This document shows, piece by piece, positions 11,458 to 20,350 of a stretch of DNA of 64,000 nucleotides. The translations under genes were made by a program, and so were the position numbers. This stretch comes from Streptomyces sp. DG2A-72 (GTDB taxonomy: Bacteria > Actinomycetota > Actinomycetes > Streptomycetales > Streptomycetaceae). Within the stretch, counting starts at the first letter, position 1. Every line of letters starts with the position of its first letter. Below the pieces are notes generated by a model. That model was given only the letters and a program-made list of their open reading frames with translations. It was not told the origin of the DNA and did not search any database. The stretch covers positions 8,084,001 to 8,148,000 of the forward strand of contig NZ_JASTLC010000001.1 of assembly GCF_030499575.1 (NCBI RefSeq), written 5' to 3'.

Positions 11458-11484
11458 CCCCCACCGGCGCCGGGCCGGTGGGGG
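11458..11484. terminator. Bidirectional hairpin between convergent uvrA-like and P450 genes
   Basis: CCCCCACCGGC (11458-11468), five-base loop, GCCGGTGGGGG (11474-11484). It lies between the convergent ends of the ATPase and P450 transcription units and can serve both. Confidence 0.75.
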
Positions 11485-11507
11485 CTTCCGTTCCAGGTCG
11501 CCGATGG

Positions 11508-12701
11508 TTACCAGGCGACCGGCAGCCGTTCGGGCAGGCGCTTCATGAAGTTGGTGCGCCACACGAGCTGTTCGGCCGGTACGGCGAGCCGCAGTCCCGG
11601 AAGCCGCTCCAGCAGCGTGTGCAGGGCGATTTCCGCGTGCTTCCTCCCGAGGGCCGTGGCCGGGCAGTAGTGCGCTCCGCCGCCGAAGGAGAGATGATCG
11701 GCGGCGCCTTCCCGGCCGGGGCGGAACCGGTGCGGATCGGGGAAATGCGCGGGGTCGTGGTTCGCGCCCTCGACGAGGACCAGGACCAGCTCCCCTTTCT
11801 TCACCTCCACATCGCCCAACCGGACGTCTTCCAGGGCGAGTCGGGGCAGGCCGTCGCCGATGGACAGGTTGATCCGCAGGAGTTCGTCCATCGCGTCCGC
11901 CACCGGGACGCCGCCGGTGGTGAGTGCCTGGCGGACGTCGTCGCGGGTCAGCAGCGAGACGAGGGCCATGGTGAGGAATCCCGAGGTGGAAATGACGCCC
12001 GCGCCGAAGAGGGTGACGCCGACCGTGGCGAACATCTCGTCCGTGACCTGGGCGTATTCCGCGGTGCCCCGCAGTTTCGCGAGATCGCCCATCAGGCCGG
12101 TCGTGGCCGGGTCGTCGAGGCGACCGGCCATGTAGGCGATATCGCGGTCCCAGTTGAGCTGCGCGGCCTCGATCTCCCGGGGCGAATTCATGAACGCCAC
12201 GTCCAGGCTGCGCAGCAGCAACGCCGCATCCTCCTGCGGAACACCGAGGACGTGGCAGTGCATCCTGGCGGAGTACGGGTCGGCGAAACCGCCGCGCAGT
12301 TCAGCCGGCGCCCCCTCGATGAGGAGCCGGTCCACCAACCGGCCGGCCTCATGCCGCATCCACTCATCGAGGCCGGGGGCTTTGGGGTTGATGGCCTTCA
12401 TCACCGCCTTGCGCAGCCCGGCGCCGGTGATGTTGCCCATGTTGTTCACCACCTCGGGCGGGATCGTCAGGGCGTACTGACGGGGAGCGCCCGGCGCGGA
12501 GGTGTCCTTGAGGGAGAACCGGTCGTCTTCCAGCACCTGCTTGCACAGCCGATACGAGGAGACCAGCCACGCCTCGGCACCGGCGATCGTGCGGACCTTC
12601 GTCACGGGCGTGGCGCGCAGGGCCTCGACGTCCTCGGGCAGGCGGGTGCCGTTCCAGTCGAAGGGGAACGCGGGGAGCGTCTCGGTCGTCGCGGTGATCA
12701 A
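11508..12701 (-). CDS. Cytochrome P450, CYP121-like (mycocyclosin synthase-type)
   Basis: 397-residue soluble P450. The haem-binding loop [15 protein letters not shown] places the thiolate at Cys346. The I-helix GAGVIST lacks the usual acid-alcohol pair, exactly as remembered for M. tuberculosis CYP121A1. Long stretches match that enzyme as I recall it: [56 protein letters not shown]121 couples the two phenol rings of cyclo(Tyr-Tyr) to give mycocyclosin. The substrate-contact pair recalled as Gln385-Arg386 in CYP121 is Met386-Lys387 here, so the product may differ. The start is TTG 12701 in a TTGA overlap with the synthase stop, preceded by AAGGAG. Electron partners are not in the neighbourhood. 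Confidence 0.88.
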   Translation of the reverse strand: MITATTETLPAFPFDWNGTRLPEDVEALRATPVTKVRTIAGAEAWLVSSYRLCKQVLEDDRFSLKDTSAPGAPRQYALTIPPEVVNNMGNITGAGLRKAVMKAINPKAPGLDEWMRHEAGRLVDRLLIEGAPAELRGGFADPYSARMHCHVLGVPQEDAALLLRSLDVAFMNSPREIEAAQLNWDRDIAYMAGRLDDPATTGLMGDLAKLRGTAEYAQVTDEMFATVGVTLFGAGVISTSGFLTMALVSLLTRDDVRQALTTGGVPVADAMDELLRINLSIGDGLPRLALEDVRLGDVEVKKGELVLVLVEGANHDPAHFPDPHRFRPGREGAADHLSFGGGAHYCPATALGRKHAEIALHTLLERLPGLRLAVPAEQLVWRTNFMKRLPERLPVAW

Positions 12702-13411
12702 CGTGCTTCTCCTTCGGCGGGCTTGAGGATGCCGTGGCCCTGGTTGCGGGAGGCGCGCAGGCCGTATCCCCGTGCGTAGAGCAGGTCGGCGAGCGGCAGG
12801 GCCTGGTGGTAGCAGTTCAGCGACGACGGGACGCCGAGGATGGCCGGGGTGTCGATGAACAGGGGGACTTCGGCGCACACGTAGTCCCGGCACACCTGCC
12901 GCTGTTCGTCGGTGGGTTGTCCGTCGGGGCCGAGTTTCCCGGAGAGGAAAAGGCCGGCCAGGGCGTCGCATGTCTCGCGTACGGCCGGGTCGTGCTCCAC
13001 TGCCTGGACGACCTCGTGGTGGAGGCGCCGATAGGCGGCGTTGCCCTGGAAGGCCGACATGGGATGCCACGTCAGGCGGCTGCCGCCGGGGTCCGCGTCC
13101 GCGCAGGCGGTGGAGACCTTGGCGCGCACGCCCCGTACGTTCTTCACGGCCTTCTGCCGGGCGTGTTCGGGTGCGTATCCGAGGGCCTGGTACATGTCGG
13201 CCACGTGGACGTCGGTATAGACGAAGTCCGCGTGGTCGAACCGGGCCGCGGCCCAACGCGCCAGGTCATTGAGGCGCCGGGCGGAGAAGTAGCTGTTGCC
13301 TGGGGAGACTCCGATGATCGCGTGCGCGCCCTCTTCGGCGATGACGCGGCACTGGTCGGTATAGGGCTGGAGCTGGAAGGTCTCGGCTGGGGCGACAGTC
13401 GCCTGAGTCAA
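12698..13411 (-). CDS. tRNA-dependent cyclodipeptide synthase (NYH subfamily, Rv2275-like)
   Basis: 237-residue cyclodipeptide synthase, which uses two aminoacyl-tRNAs to build a diketopiperazine. The catalytic set is complete: Ser36 and Asn39 in [12 protein letters not shown], Tyr177 and Glu181 in YVCAEVPLF, and Tyr201-His202 in [20 protein letters not shown]. These define the NYH class and sit one residue before the AlbC numbering. The segments [22 protein letters not shown] text (here [13 protein letters not shown]), [17 protein letters not shown] and [10 protein letters not shown] closely resemble Rv2275, the cyclo(Tyr-Tyr) synthase. The start is TTG 13411 with GAGGA seven bases upstream. 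It is first in a two-gene operon with the CYP121-like P450. The cyclo(Tyr-Tyr) product is predicted from similarity. Confidence 0.9.
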   Translation of the reverse strand: MTQATVAPAETFQLQPYTDQCRVIAEEGAHAIIGVSPGNSYFSARRLNDLARWAAARFDHADFVYTDVHVADMYQALGYAPEHARQKAVKNVRGVRAKVSTACADADPGGSRLTWHPMSAFQGNAAYRRLHHEVVQAVEHDPAVRETCDALAGLFLSGKLGPDGQPTDEQRQVCRDYVCAEVPLFIDTPAILGVPSSLNCYHQALPLADLLYARGYGLRASRNQGHGILKPAEGEAR

Positions 13412-13702
13412 GATCGAATCCTCATCGCGCCGCGATTCTTCAGGACCTGGCGTCCTGCGTGCGGCGGCAGCGACGACCCCACGCTACCGAGCCGACGCAG
13501 TGAGTAAACCCCTACCCGCGGGTACTGATGGAAAAAGTTTTCCGGATTGCGAAACCCCGCGATGTCATTGGCGACTCTCCGTGCTTTGGATGCGCGCTTC
13601 TCGTGCGCTTCCTCGGCCCTGTACGGGCGTAACCGGCCGTGCGACACCGTCGCATCAGCCACCCCAGCCGCACCACTCCAGAAGGGAAGAACCCCACGAG
13701 CC

Positions 13703-14164
13703 TTGCCCGGCAACCGCGGAGAAGACGACGGCCGCGGGAGCGGCGACGACACGCTCACCCTCCGCGAGCGCACCCCCGATTCTCCTTGGGCCGCGTTCGC
13801 GCGGCTGATGGAGGGCAACGAGCCCATGACCTCGGGGACGCCGCTGATCGTCGTCCTCGGGCACCAGCGCTGCGGTGCGGTCAAGGCGGCGTACAAGGCG
13901 CTCAAGGAGGGCAAGCCGCTGCCGGGCAACCTGCGGTCGATCGCCGAAGCCCTCCGCCCGGCGTACGCGGTGGTCTCCAAGGAGAAGCACGCCGACCCGG
14001 TGGACGCCATGGTCCGCGTCCACATCGAGCAGACCTCCGCCGATCTGCGCTCCAACGCCGATCTCGCCCCGCTGGTGAAGAAGGGCGACCTCGCCGTCGT
14101 CAGCGCCTACTGCTCGCTCGACACCGGCCGGGTGGAAGTCCTGACCGGCGCGCCGTCCGCGTGA
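13703..14164 (+). pseudogene. Beta-carbonic anhydrase with internal deletion
   Basis: The reading frame begins like a beta-carbonic anhydrase (LRERTPDSPWAAFARLMEGNE), then jumps directly to GTPLIVVLGHQRCGAVKAAY and continues normally to the end. The skipped section, roughly 75-80 residues in the family, carries the first zinc cysteine and the Asp-Arg catalytic dyad (CxDSR motif). Only the second zinc motif HQRC remains. The frame is open, so a protein of about 150 residues could be made, but it cannot bind zinc in the normal way and should be inactive. The start is uncertain (TTG 13703 or a codon further upstream; the frame is open back to 13547). Confidence 0.75.
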
Positions 14165-14196
14165 CCCAGCGGCGGCCGGCCGACGCGGATGCCCTT

Positions 14197-15951
14197 TCAG
14201 GCCCGCCCGACCCGCAGGACGTCGAGCGCTGTGAGTGCCACGTGCAGTTCGGTGCGCTGTTCGCCTGACTCGAGGTCGCAGTCGAGGATCCGCTCGATGG
14301 TGCGCAGACGTTGGTAGACGGTCTCGCGGGACAGGCCGCCGGAGCGGGCGGCCACCGTCTTGTTGCCTGCCGCGTCCAGGTAGTGGCGCAGGGTGGTGAG
14401 CAGGTCGGTGCCGTGGCGGGCGTCGTGGTCGGCGAGCCGGCCGAGCCGGCGTTCGGCGTAGTCCTGGATCCGGGGGTCTTCGCGGAGGGCGAAGAGGAGG
14501 CGGCGCAGGCCGATGTCGGATCGCTCGTGGTAGGAGCGTCCCGGCGGGAGCGGCCGGCCGGGCTCGGTCGCTTCGGCGACACGGGTCGCCTCACGGAAGG
14601 AGCGGGCGACGGCGGGGAGGCCGGTCGCCTCGCTGCCCACGCTCACCGTTGTCCCCGGCACCAGCTCGAGTGCGGTGCGACCGAGGTGTTCGACGACGGG
14701 TCGCCACGGCTGGTCGGGGCGCAGGGACAGCAGGACGGCGAGGCGGGTCGGTCCGAGGAGACCGACGAGGGCTTGTGTTCCCTTCTTCCTCAGCTCCTCG
14801 GAGAGGAGTTCCTCGGCCTTCGCCGTGTCGTCCTCGGGGCGGACGTCCGCGAGCACGGCGATGAAGCGGGAGTCCCTGGTGGGCAGGCCCAGCGCGGCGA
14901 CCTGGGCCTCGGCGTCGGCGGGCGAGCGGTGGCGCTGTTCGACGAGGTCGCGCAGGACGCCGCGGTGCGCGGTGCGTTCCCAGGGAGTGGGGTGGGTGAG
15001 GCGGGCGATGGTGAGGGCCATCGCGGTCCTCTCCAGGACCGTGACGTCCTCGGGGCCGAACGGGCCGAAGGCCGGGGGAGCGTCCGGGCCGGGCGGGGTC
15101 GGGCCGGGCGGGGTCGGGAGCGTGGCGCGAGCCGGGGGCAAGACGTGAGTCGGGAGCGTGGCGAGGGTCGGGAGCATGGCGACCCGGCCCCAGCGTTCGC
15201 CCTGGTACTCCACGGGTGCCACGAGCCAGCCCTCGGGGCCGGAGACGGTGGTGTGGTCGGCGGGCGGAGTCGCCCGGGAGCGCTGTTCCCAGTCGGTGAG
15301 CGCCGCCTCGACCGTGTCGCCGGAGGGCTCGCAGACGAGCGCCTGGTGCACCAGGTTCTCCAGCACGACGGTGTGGCCGCTCATCTCGGCGGCGGCGCGT
15401 ACGACGTCCTCGGGCCCGGCGCCGCGCAGGGTGAGGGCGGTGAACGCCTCGTGCACGCGCTGGGTCCGCCGCATCACCTCGGCCTGGTTGCCGAGGATGA
15501 ACGCGTGGACGACCTGGGTGACCTCCAGGAAGTTGACGTCCTTGGCCAGGGTGACGAGGGGCAGACCGCGGGCCCGGCAGGCGTGGACCAGGGCGTCGGG
15601 CGGGCGGTGGTAGCGGCGGACCAGTTCGATGACGAGGGCCGCCGCGCCGATGTCGGCGAGTTCGTCGACGTAGCGGCGTACGCCGGCCGGCTCCTCGGGC
15701 AGGGGCATGCCGGTCGTCAGGACGAGTTCGCCGCCCTTGAGGAAGGAGGCGGGGTCGGTCAGCTCGGTGATGTGGACCCAGCGGACGGGCCGGTCGAGCC
15801 GTGCCAGGCCGGTGACGACCTGGGGCTGTCCGGCGGCCAGGACGGGAAGGGCGAGCACGTCGGCCACGGTGAGCGGGCGGCCGACGGCATCCATCTCTGG
15901 TCCCGGCACGGAGGCGTCAGGCCCTGGAGCCGCGTGGTGGTTCTCGCTCAC
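14197..15951 (-). CDS. PucR family transcriptional regulator
   Basis: 584-residue regulator. The N-terminal PucR sensory domain (TVADVLALPVLAAGQPQVVTG and FLKGGELVLTTGMPLP) covers about residues 25-150, followed by a GGDEF-like middle region. A C-terminal PucR-type helix-turn-helix (LLTTLRHYLDAAGNKTVAAR, then LSRETVYQRLRTIERIL) spans about 515-575. The GTG start at 15951 has GGAGG six bases upstream; an in-frame ATG 84 bases upstream has no such support. A Pro/Gly-rich linker with repeated LPT/PPG units sits near residues 255-290. Divergent from the GABA transaminase gene, it is the likely activator of that operon. PucR proteins commonly sense nitrogenous metabolites such as GABA or purine breakdown products. 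Confidence 0.87.
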   Translation of the reverse strand: MSENHHAAPGPDASVPGPEMDAVGRPLTVADVLALPVLAAGQPQVVTGLARLDRPVRWVHITELTDPASFLKGGELVLTTGMPLPEEPAGVRRYVDELADIGAAALVIELVRRYHRPPDALVHACRARGLPLVTLAKDVNFLEVTQVVHAFILGNQAEVMRRTQRVHEAFTALTLRGAGPEDVVRAAAEMSGHTVVLENLVHQALVCEPSGDTVEAALTDWEQRSRATPPADHTTVSGPEGWLVAPVEYQGERWGRVAMLPTLATLPTHVLPPARATLPTPPGPTPPGPDAPPAFGPFGPEDVTVLERTAMALTIARLTHPTPWERTAHRGVLRDLVEQRHRSPADAEAQVAALGLPTRDSRFIAVLADVRPEDDTAKAEELLSEELRKKGTQALVGLLGPTRLAVLLSLRPDQPWRPVVEHLGRTALELVPGTTVSVGSEATGLPAVARSFREATRVAEATEPGRPLPPGRSYHERSDIGLRRLLFALREDPRIQDYAERRLGRLADHDARHGTDLLTTLRHYLDAAGNKTVAARSGGLSRETVYQRLRTIERILDCDLESGEQRTELHVALTALDVLRVGRA

Positions 15952-16002
15952 GGTGCCTCCATGGGGGTCTCCTGCTCGCGACCCCGAGTTCGGGACGTGC
16001 CC

Positions 16003-16015
16003 TGTCACTCTGACA
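16003..16015. promoter_or_regulatory. Short dyad in the pucR/gabT divergent region
   Basis: TGTCA-CTC-TGACA lies in the 257-bp space between the divergent PucR and transaminase genes, 36 bases beyond an alternative ATG for pucR. It could be a regulator half-site. No clear -10/-35 pair could be assigned. Confidence 0.25.
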
Positions 16016-16208
16016 AGCACCGCTGACCTGCGCAAGAGCCCGCAGACGGCGGCGGCGAGACGGGCGGGCGGGGTACAGGGCCCGGTATGCCTGACACAAC
16101 GTCCGGATACCGCGTCCCGGCCGGACAGATCGCGCGTTGGCCCCGCCCTGGTCCACGGAGATGCTCAGAAAGACCGGAGCAGACCGCCGAACCCGCCGGG
16201 AGACGAAC

Positions 16209-17477
16209 ATGACCGCACTGTCGCCGCACCTTCGCCAGGCCACACCCGTGACGGCGGTCCGGGGCGAGGGCGTCCACCTCTACGGCGAGGACGGCCGCCG
16301 CTACCTGGACTTCACCGCCGGCATCGGCGTCACCAGCACTGGACACTGCCACCCCAAGGTCGTGGCGGCGGCCCAGGAACAGGTCGGCACGCTCATCCAC
16401 GGCCAGTACACGACGGTCATGCACCAGCCCCTCCGCCAACTGGTCGAGAAGCTCGGCGAGGTGCTGCCGACCGGCCTGGACAGCCTGTTCTTCACCAACT
16501 CCGGCAGCGAGGCGGTCGAGGCCGCGCTGCGGCTCGCCCGCCAGGCCACCGGCCGCCCCAACGTCGTCGTCTGCCACGGCGGCTTCCACGGCCGTACGGT
16601 CGCCGCCGCCGCCATGACCACCTCCGGCACCCGCTTCCGCTCCGGCTTCTCCCCGCTGATGAGCGGCGTGGTCGTCACCCCCTTCCCGACGGCCTACCGC
16701 TACGGCTGGGACGAGGACACCGCGACCCGCTTCGCCCTGAAGGAGCTGGACTACACCCTCCAGACGATCTCCTCGCCCGCCGACACGGCCGCGATCATCG
16801 TCGAGCCGGTGCTCGGTGAGGGCGGCTACGTCCCCGCGAACCGCGCCTTCATGGAGGGACTGCGGGAGCGCGCCGACCGCCACGGCTTCCTCCTCATCCT
16901 CGACGAGGTGCAGACCGGCGTCGGCCGCACCGGCCGCTTCTGGGGCCACGACCACTTCGGCGTCACCCCGGACATCCTCGTCACCGCCAAGGGCCTGGCC
17001 AGCGGTTTCCCGCTGTCCGGCATCGCCGCCTCCGAGGAGCTGATGACCAAGGCGTGGCCCGGCTCGCAGGGCGGCACGTATGGCGCCAACGCCGTCGCCT
17101 GCGCGGCAGCCTGCGCCACCCTCGACGTCGTACGCGACGAGAAGCTCGTCGAGAACGCCGACGCGATGGGCGCACGGCTGCGTGCCGGTCTGGAGGCGGT
17201 CGCCGACCGGACCCCGGGCATCGGCGACGTCCGGGGCCTCGGGCTGATGCTGGCCACCGAGTTCGTCACCGAGGACGGCAGCCCCGACCCCGACACCGCC
17301 GCCCGCGTGCAGCGCGCCGCCGTCGACGAGGGACTGCTCCTGCTGCTGTGCGGGGCCTGGAACCAGGTCGTACGCATGATCCCGGCGCTCGTCATCGACG
17401 AGGCGGCGGTGGACGAGGGCCTCCAGGCATGGGCGACCGCGGTGGAAGTCGGCACCTCGGGACCAGCGGCACGATGA
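16209..17477 (+). CDS. Class III aminotransferase, 4-aminobutyrate transaminase type
   Basis: 422-residue PLP-dependent aminotransferase. Family marks are YLDFTAGIGVTSTGHCHPKV, FFTNSGSEAVEAALRLAR, the PLP phosphate/aspartate motif LILDEVQTGVGRTG, and the Schiff-base lysine in ILVTAKGLASGFP. This set fits omega-amino acid:2-oxoglutarate transaminases. ATG 16209 is preceded by gggaga. The stop overlaps the next start (ATGA at 17474), and the third gene is a succinate-semialdehyde dehydrogenase. The operon therefore fits GABA to succinic semialdehyde to succinate. 5-Aminovalerate or beta-alanine are alternatives. Confidence 0.85.
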   Translation: MTALSPHLRQATPVTAVRGEGVHLYGEDGRRYLDFTAGIGVTSTGHCHPKVVAAAQEQVGTLIHGQYTTVMHQPLRQLVEKLGEVLPTGLDSLFFTNSGSEAVEAALRLARQATGRPNVVVCHGGFHGRTVAAAAMTTSGTRFRSGFSPLMSGVVVTPFPTAYRYGWDEDTATRFALKELDYTLQTISSPADTAAIIVEPVLGEGGYVPANRAFMEGLRERADRHGFLLILDEVQTGVGRTGRFWGHDHFGVTPDILVTAKGLASGFPLSGIAASEELMTKAWPGSQGGTYGANAVACAAACATLDVVRDEKLVENADAMGARLRAGLEAVADRTPGIGDVRGLGLMLATEFVTEDGSPDPDTAARVQRAAVDEGLLLLLCGAWNQVVRMIPALVIDEAAVDEGLQAWATAVEVGTSGPAAR

Positions 17478-20350
17478 GCGATACCCTCGCGCGGCTGACC
17501 GCCCGGCTCACCGGGACCGCTCCCGGCCTGCGGGTGGAAACCGGCCCGGGCGCCACCGGCCTCTACGCCTACGACGCCTCCAACTACCGGGTCCCGCCGC
17601 GGGCCGTGGTCTTCCCCCGCAGCGCCGACGACGTGGTCGCGGTGCTGCGGACCTGCCGGGAGACGGGCGTCCCGGTCACCGCGCGCGGCGGCGGTACGAG
17701 CATGGCGGGCAACGCGGTCGGACCGGGCGTCGTCCTGGACTTCTCCCGGTACATGAACCGGATCCTGGACATCGACCCGGTGGCGCGCACCGCACGAGTC
17801 GAGGCCGGCGTGGTCCTGGACGCGCTGGCCAGCGCGACCGCCCCGCACGGGCTCACCTTCGGCCCCGACCCCTCCTCGCACAGCCGCTGCACCCTCGGCG
17901 GCATGATCGGCAACGACGCGTGCGGCAACCGGTCGGTGCGGCACGGGCGCACCAGTACCCACATCGAGGCACTGGAGATCGTGACGGCAGACGGCGTGCG
18001 AGCCGTCGCCGACCGCACGGGGCTGCGTCCGGTGGACCCCGCGGACACAGAACGGGTCGCCCGGCTCGAAGCGGACGTACGTCACCTGATCGACGCCAAC
18101 CTGGCCCCGATCCGCACCGAGCTGGGCCGCATCCCGCGCCAGGTCTCCGGCTACCAACTGCACCGCCTGCTGCCCGAGCACGGCTTCGACATGGCCCGCG
18201 CCCTGGTCGGCACCGAGGGCTCCTGTGCGGTCGTCACCGCCGCGACGGTCCGCCTGGTGGCGACCGCACCGGCTTCGGCACTGCTCACCCTCGGCTACGA
18301 CGATGTCGTCGACGCCGCCGAGGACGTACCGGAGATCCTGCGCCGGCACCCCACCGCCGTGGAGGGCATGGACGAGGCGATCGTGGCCACCATGCGCGCC
18401 CGGCGCGGACCGGACTCCGTCACCGGACTGCCCGAGGGACGCGCCTGGCTGTATGTCGAGCTCGACGGTGACGACCAGGCGGCGGTCGACGCCCGCGCCG
18501 CCGAACTGCTGGACGTGCTCAAGGGGCAGGGCCGGATGACCGGGGGTCGGGTCGTGCAGACCCCGGCCGAGCGGCGCTCGCTGTGGCGGGTCCGCGAGGA
18601 CGGGGCCGGGCTCGCCGCCCGGCTCGTCGACGGCGGTGAGTCCTGGCCCGGCTGGGAGGACGCGGCGGTCGCGCCCGAGAACCTGGCCGCCTACCTGCGG
18701 GACTTCCGCGAACTGCTGGCCTCCCATGACCTGACCGGCGTGCTGTACGGACACTTCGGCGCGGGCTGTGTCCACGTGCGCATCGACTTCGACCTGGCCA
18801 CGGACACCGGCCGGGCAGCCACCCGCCGCTTCCTCTCCGAAGCCGCCGCCCTGGTCGTCGAGCACGGCGGCACGCTGTCCGGCGAACACGGCGACGGGCG
18901 GGCGCGCGGTGAGCTGCTGGAGATCATGTACAGCCACCGCATGATCCGGACGTTCGCCGCCTTCAAGGAGATCTTCGACCCCGAGGGGTTGCTCAACCCC
19001 GGTGTCATCGTGGCCCCGGCCCCGCTCGACGCCGACCTGGCACTGCGCCAACTCCCGCTCCTCGAAACGACGTTCACCTTCCCGCACGACGGGGAGGGCT
19101 TCGTCGGCGCCGTACGCCGCTGTGTCGGCGTCGGCCGCTGCCGCAGCGACGCGGGCGGCGTGATGTGTCCCAGCTACCGGGCCACGGGCGAGGAGAACGA
19201 CTCCACCCGGGGCCGGGCCCGCCTGCTCCAGGAGATGGTGCGCGGCGGGACGGTCCAGGACGGCTGGCGCTCGACGGAGGTGCGCGACGCCCTCGACCTG
19301 TGCCTGTCCTGCAAGGCGTGCTCCAGCGACTGCCCGGTCGGCGTCGACATGGCCACATACAAGGCGGAGTTCCTGCACCAGCACTACAAGGGTCGCTTGA
19401 GGCCCCGCTCGCACTACTCGCTGGGCTGGCTGCCACTGACCTCCTCCCTCGCCGGATTCGCCGCCCGCCCGCTCAACGCGCTGCTGCGCGGACCGGTAGG
19501 CAGGCTGCTCGCCCGCCTGGGAGGGGTGACCACGAAGCGCCGGATTCCGGCCTTCGCTTCCCGGCGTGCACGCCGCAAGGTCCTGCGGGCGGCGAAGACG
19601 GACACACCGGCGAAGTCCCTGCTCTTCGTCGACAGTTTCACCCGTGCCTTCCGTCCCGAGGTGGCGGGCGCCGCGAGCCGTGTGCTCGCCGACGCCGGCA
19701 TCCCCTGCACGGCTCAGGACGGCCTGTGCTGCGGCCTGACCTGGGTCAGCACCGGGCAACTGTCCACCGCCCGCCGCATCATGGCCCGCACGGTCGCCCA
19801 CCTCGACGACGGCGACGACCGGCCCATCATCGTGGCCGAACCCAGCTGCGCCGCCGCCCTCAAGCGTGATGTGCCCGAGCTGCTCGGCACCGAAGCCGCC
19901 CAGCGCGTCGCGTCCCGCGTCCACACCCTCACCGGCGCCCTGACCGACCTCGCCACTCCCGACTGGACCCCACCGGAACTGCCGGACAACGTCGTCCTGC
20001 AGACCCACTGCCACGAGTACGCCACCTTCAAGGGCCGCCACCTTCGAGACCTGCTCGGCCGCCTCGGCGTACGGAAGGTCGACGAGGCCGAGGGCTGCTG
20101 CGGACTCGCCGGGAACTTCGGCTTCGAGGAACAGCACTACGACACCTCGATGGCCGTCGCCGACCTGGCCCTGAAGCCACGCCTCGACGCCATCGACGCC
20201 GGGGGACGGACCGTCGTCGTGGCCGACGGCTTCAGCTGCGCCACCCAGATCGACCACCTCGCCGGTGACCGGGGCATCCGCGCCCTGCACCTGGCGGAAC
20301 TGCTCGACCCCGCCGCCGATCAAGCCGCTCGACCAGGAGGAACCCCATGA
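17474..20350 (+). CDS. FAD-binding oxidase fused to Fe-S/cysteine-rich domain (D-2-hydroxyacid dehydrogenase type)
   Basis: 958-residue fusion of a GlcD-like FAD domain and a GlcF-like Fe-S subunit, the YdiJ/D-lactate or D-2-hydroxyglutarate dehydrogenase layout. The FAD-binding segment VTARGGGTSMAGNAVGPGVV lies near residue 75. The C-terminal FAD-oxidase core includes SGEHGDGRARG (near 470). A ferredoxin-like segment LCLSCKACSSDCPVGVDM sits around 615. Cysteine-rich CCG motifs are present twice (GLCCGLTWVS and EGCCGLAGNFGFE). The start ATG 17474 overlaps the transaminase stop and the gene's own stop overlaps the next start, so all three are coupled. It probably oxidises a D-hydroxy acid by-product (for example D-2-hydroxyglutarate) and passes electrons to the quinone pool. 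Substrate inferred. Confidence 0.82.
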   Translation: MSDTLARLTARLTGTAPGLRVETGPGATGLYAYDASNYRVPPRAVVFPRSADDVVAVLRTCRETGVPVTARGGGTSMAGNAVGPGVVLDFSRYMNRILDIDPVARTARVEAGVVLDALASATAPHGLTFGPDPSSHSRCTLGGMIGNDACGNRSVRHGRTSTHIEALEIVTADGVRAVADRTGLRPVDPADTERVARLEADVRHLIDANLAPIRTELGRIPRQVSGYQLHRLLPEHGFDMARALVGTEGSCAVVTAATVRLVATAPASALLTLGYDDVVDAAEDVPEILRRHPTAVEGMDEAIVATMRARRGPDSVTGLPEGRAWLYVELDGDDQAAVDARAAELLDVLKGQGRMTGGRVVQTPAERRSLWRVREDGAGLAARLVDGGESWPGWEDAAVAPENLAAYLRDFRELLASHDLTGVLYGHFGAGCVHVRIDFDLATDTGRAATRRFLSEAAALVVEHGGTLSGEHGDGRARGELLEIMYSHRMIRTFAAFKEIFDPEGLLNPGVIVAPAPLDADLALRQLPLLETTFTFPHDGEGFVGAVRRCVGVGRCRSDAGGVMCPSYRATGEENDSTRGRARLLQEMVRGGTVQDGWRSTEVRDALDLCLSCKACSSDCPVGVDMATYKAEFLHQHYKGRLRPRSHYSLGWLPLTSSLAGFAARPLNALLRGPVGRLLARLGGVTTKRRIPAFASRRARRKVLRAAKTDTPAKSLLFVDSFTRAFRPEVAGAASRVLADAGIPCTAQDGLCCGLTWVSTGQLSTARRIMARTVAHLDDGDDRPIIVAEPSCAAALKRDVPELLGTEAAQRVASRVHTLTGALTDLATPDWTPPELPDNVVLQTHCHEYATFKGRHLRDLLGRLGVRKVDEAEGCCGLAGNFGFEEQHYDTSMAVADLALKPRLDAIDAGGRTVVVADGFSCATQIDHLAGDRGIRALHLAELLDPAADQAARPGGTP

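Noticed and set aside
12702..13256. N-terminal extension of the P450 frame to 582 residues
   Set aside because: The extra 185 residues overlap the cyclodipeptide synthase in another frame and are Arg/Pro-rich. CYP121-like enzymes begin where TTG 12701 starts.
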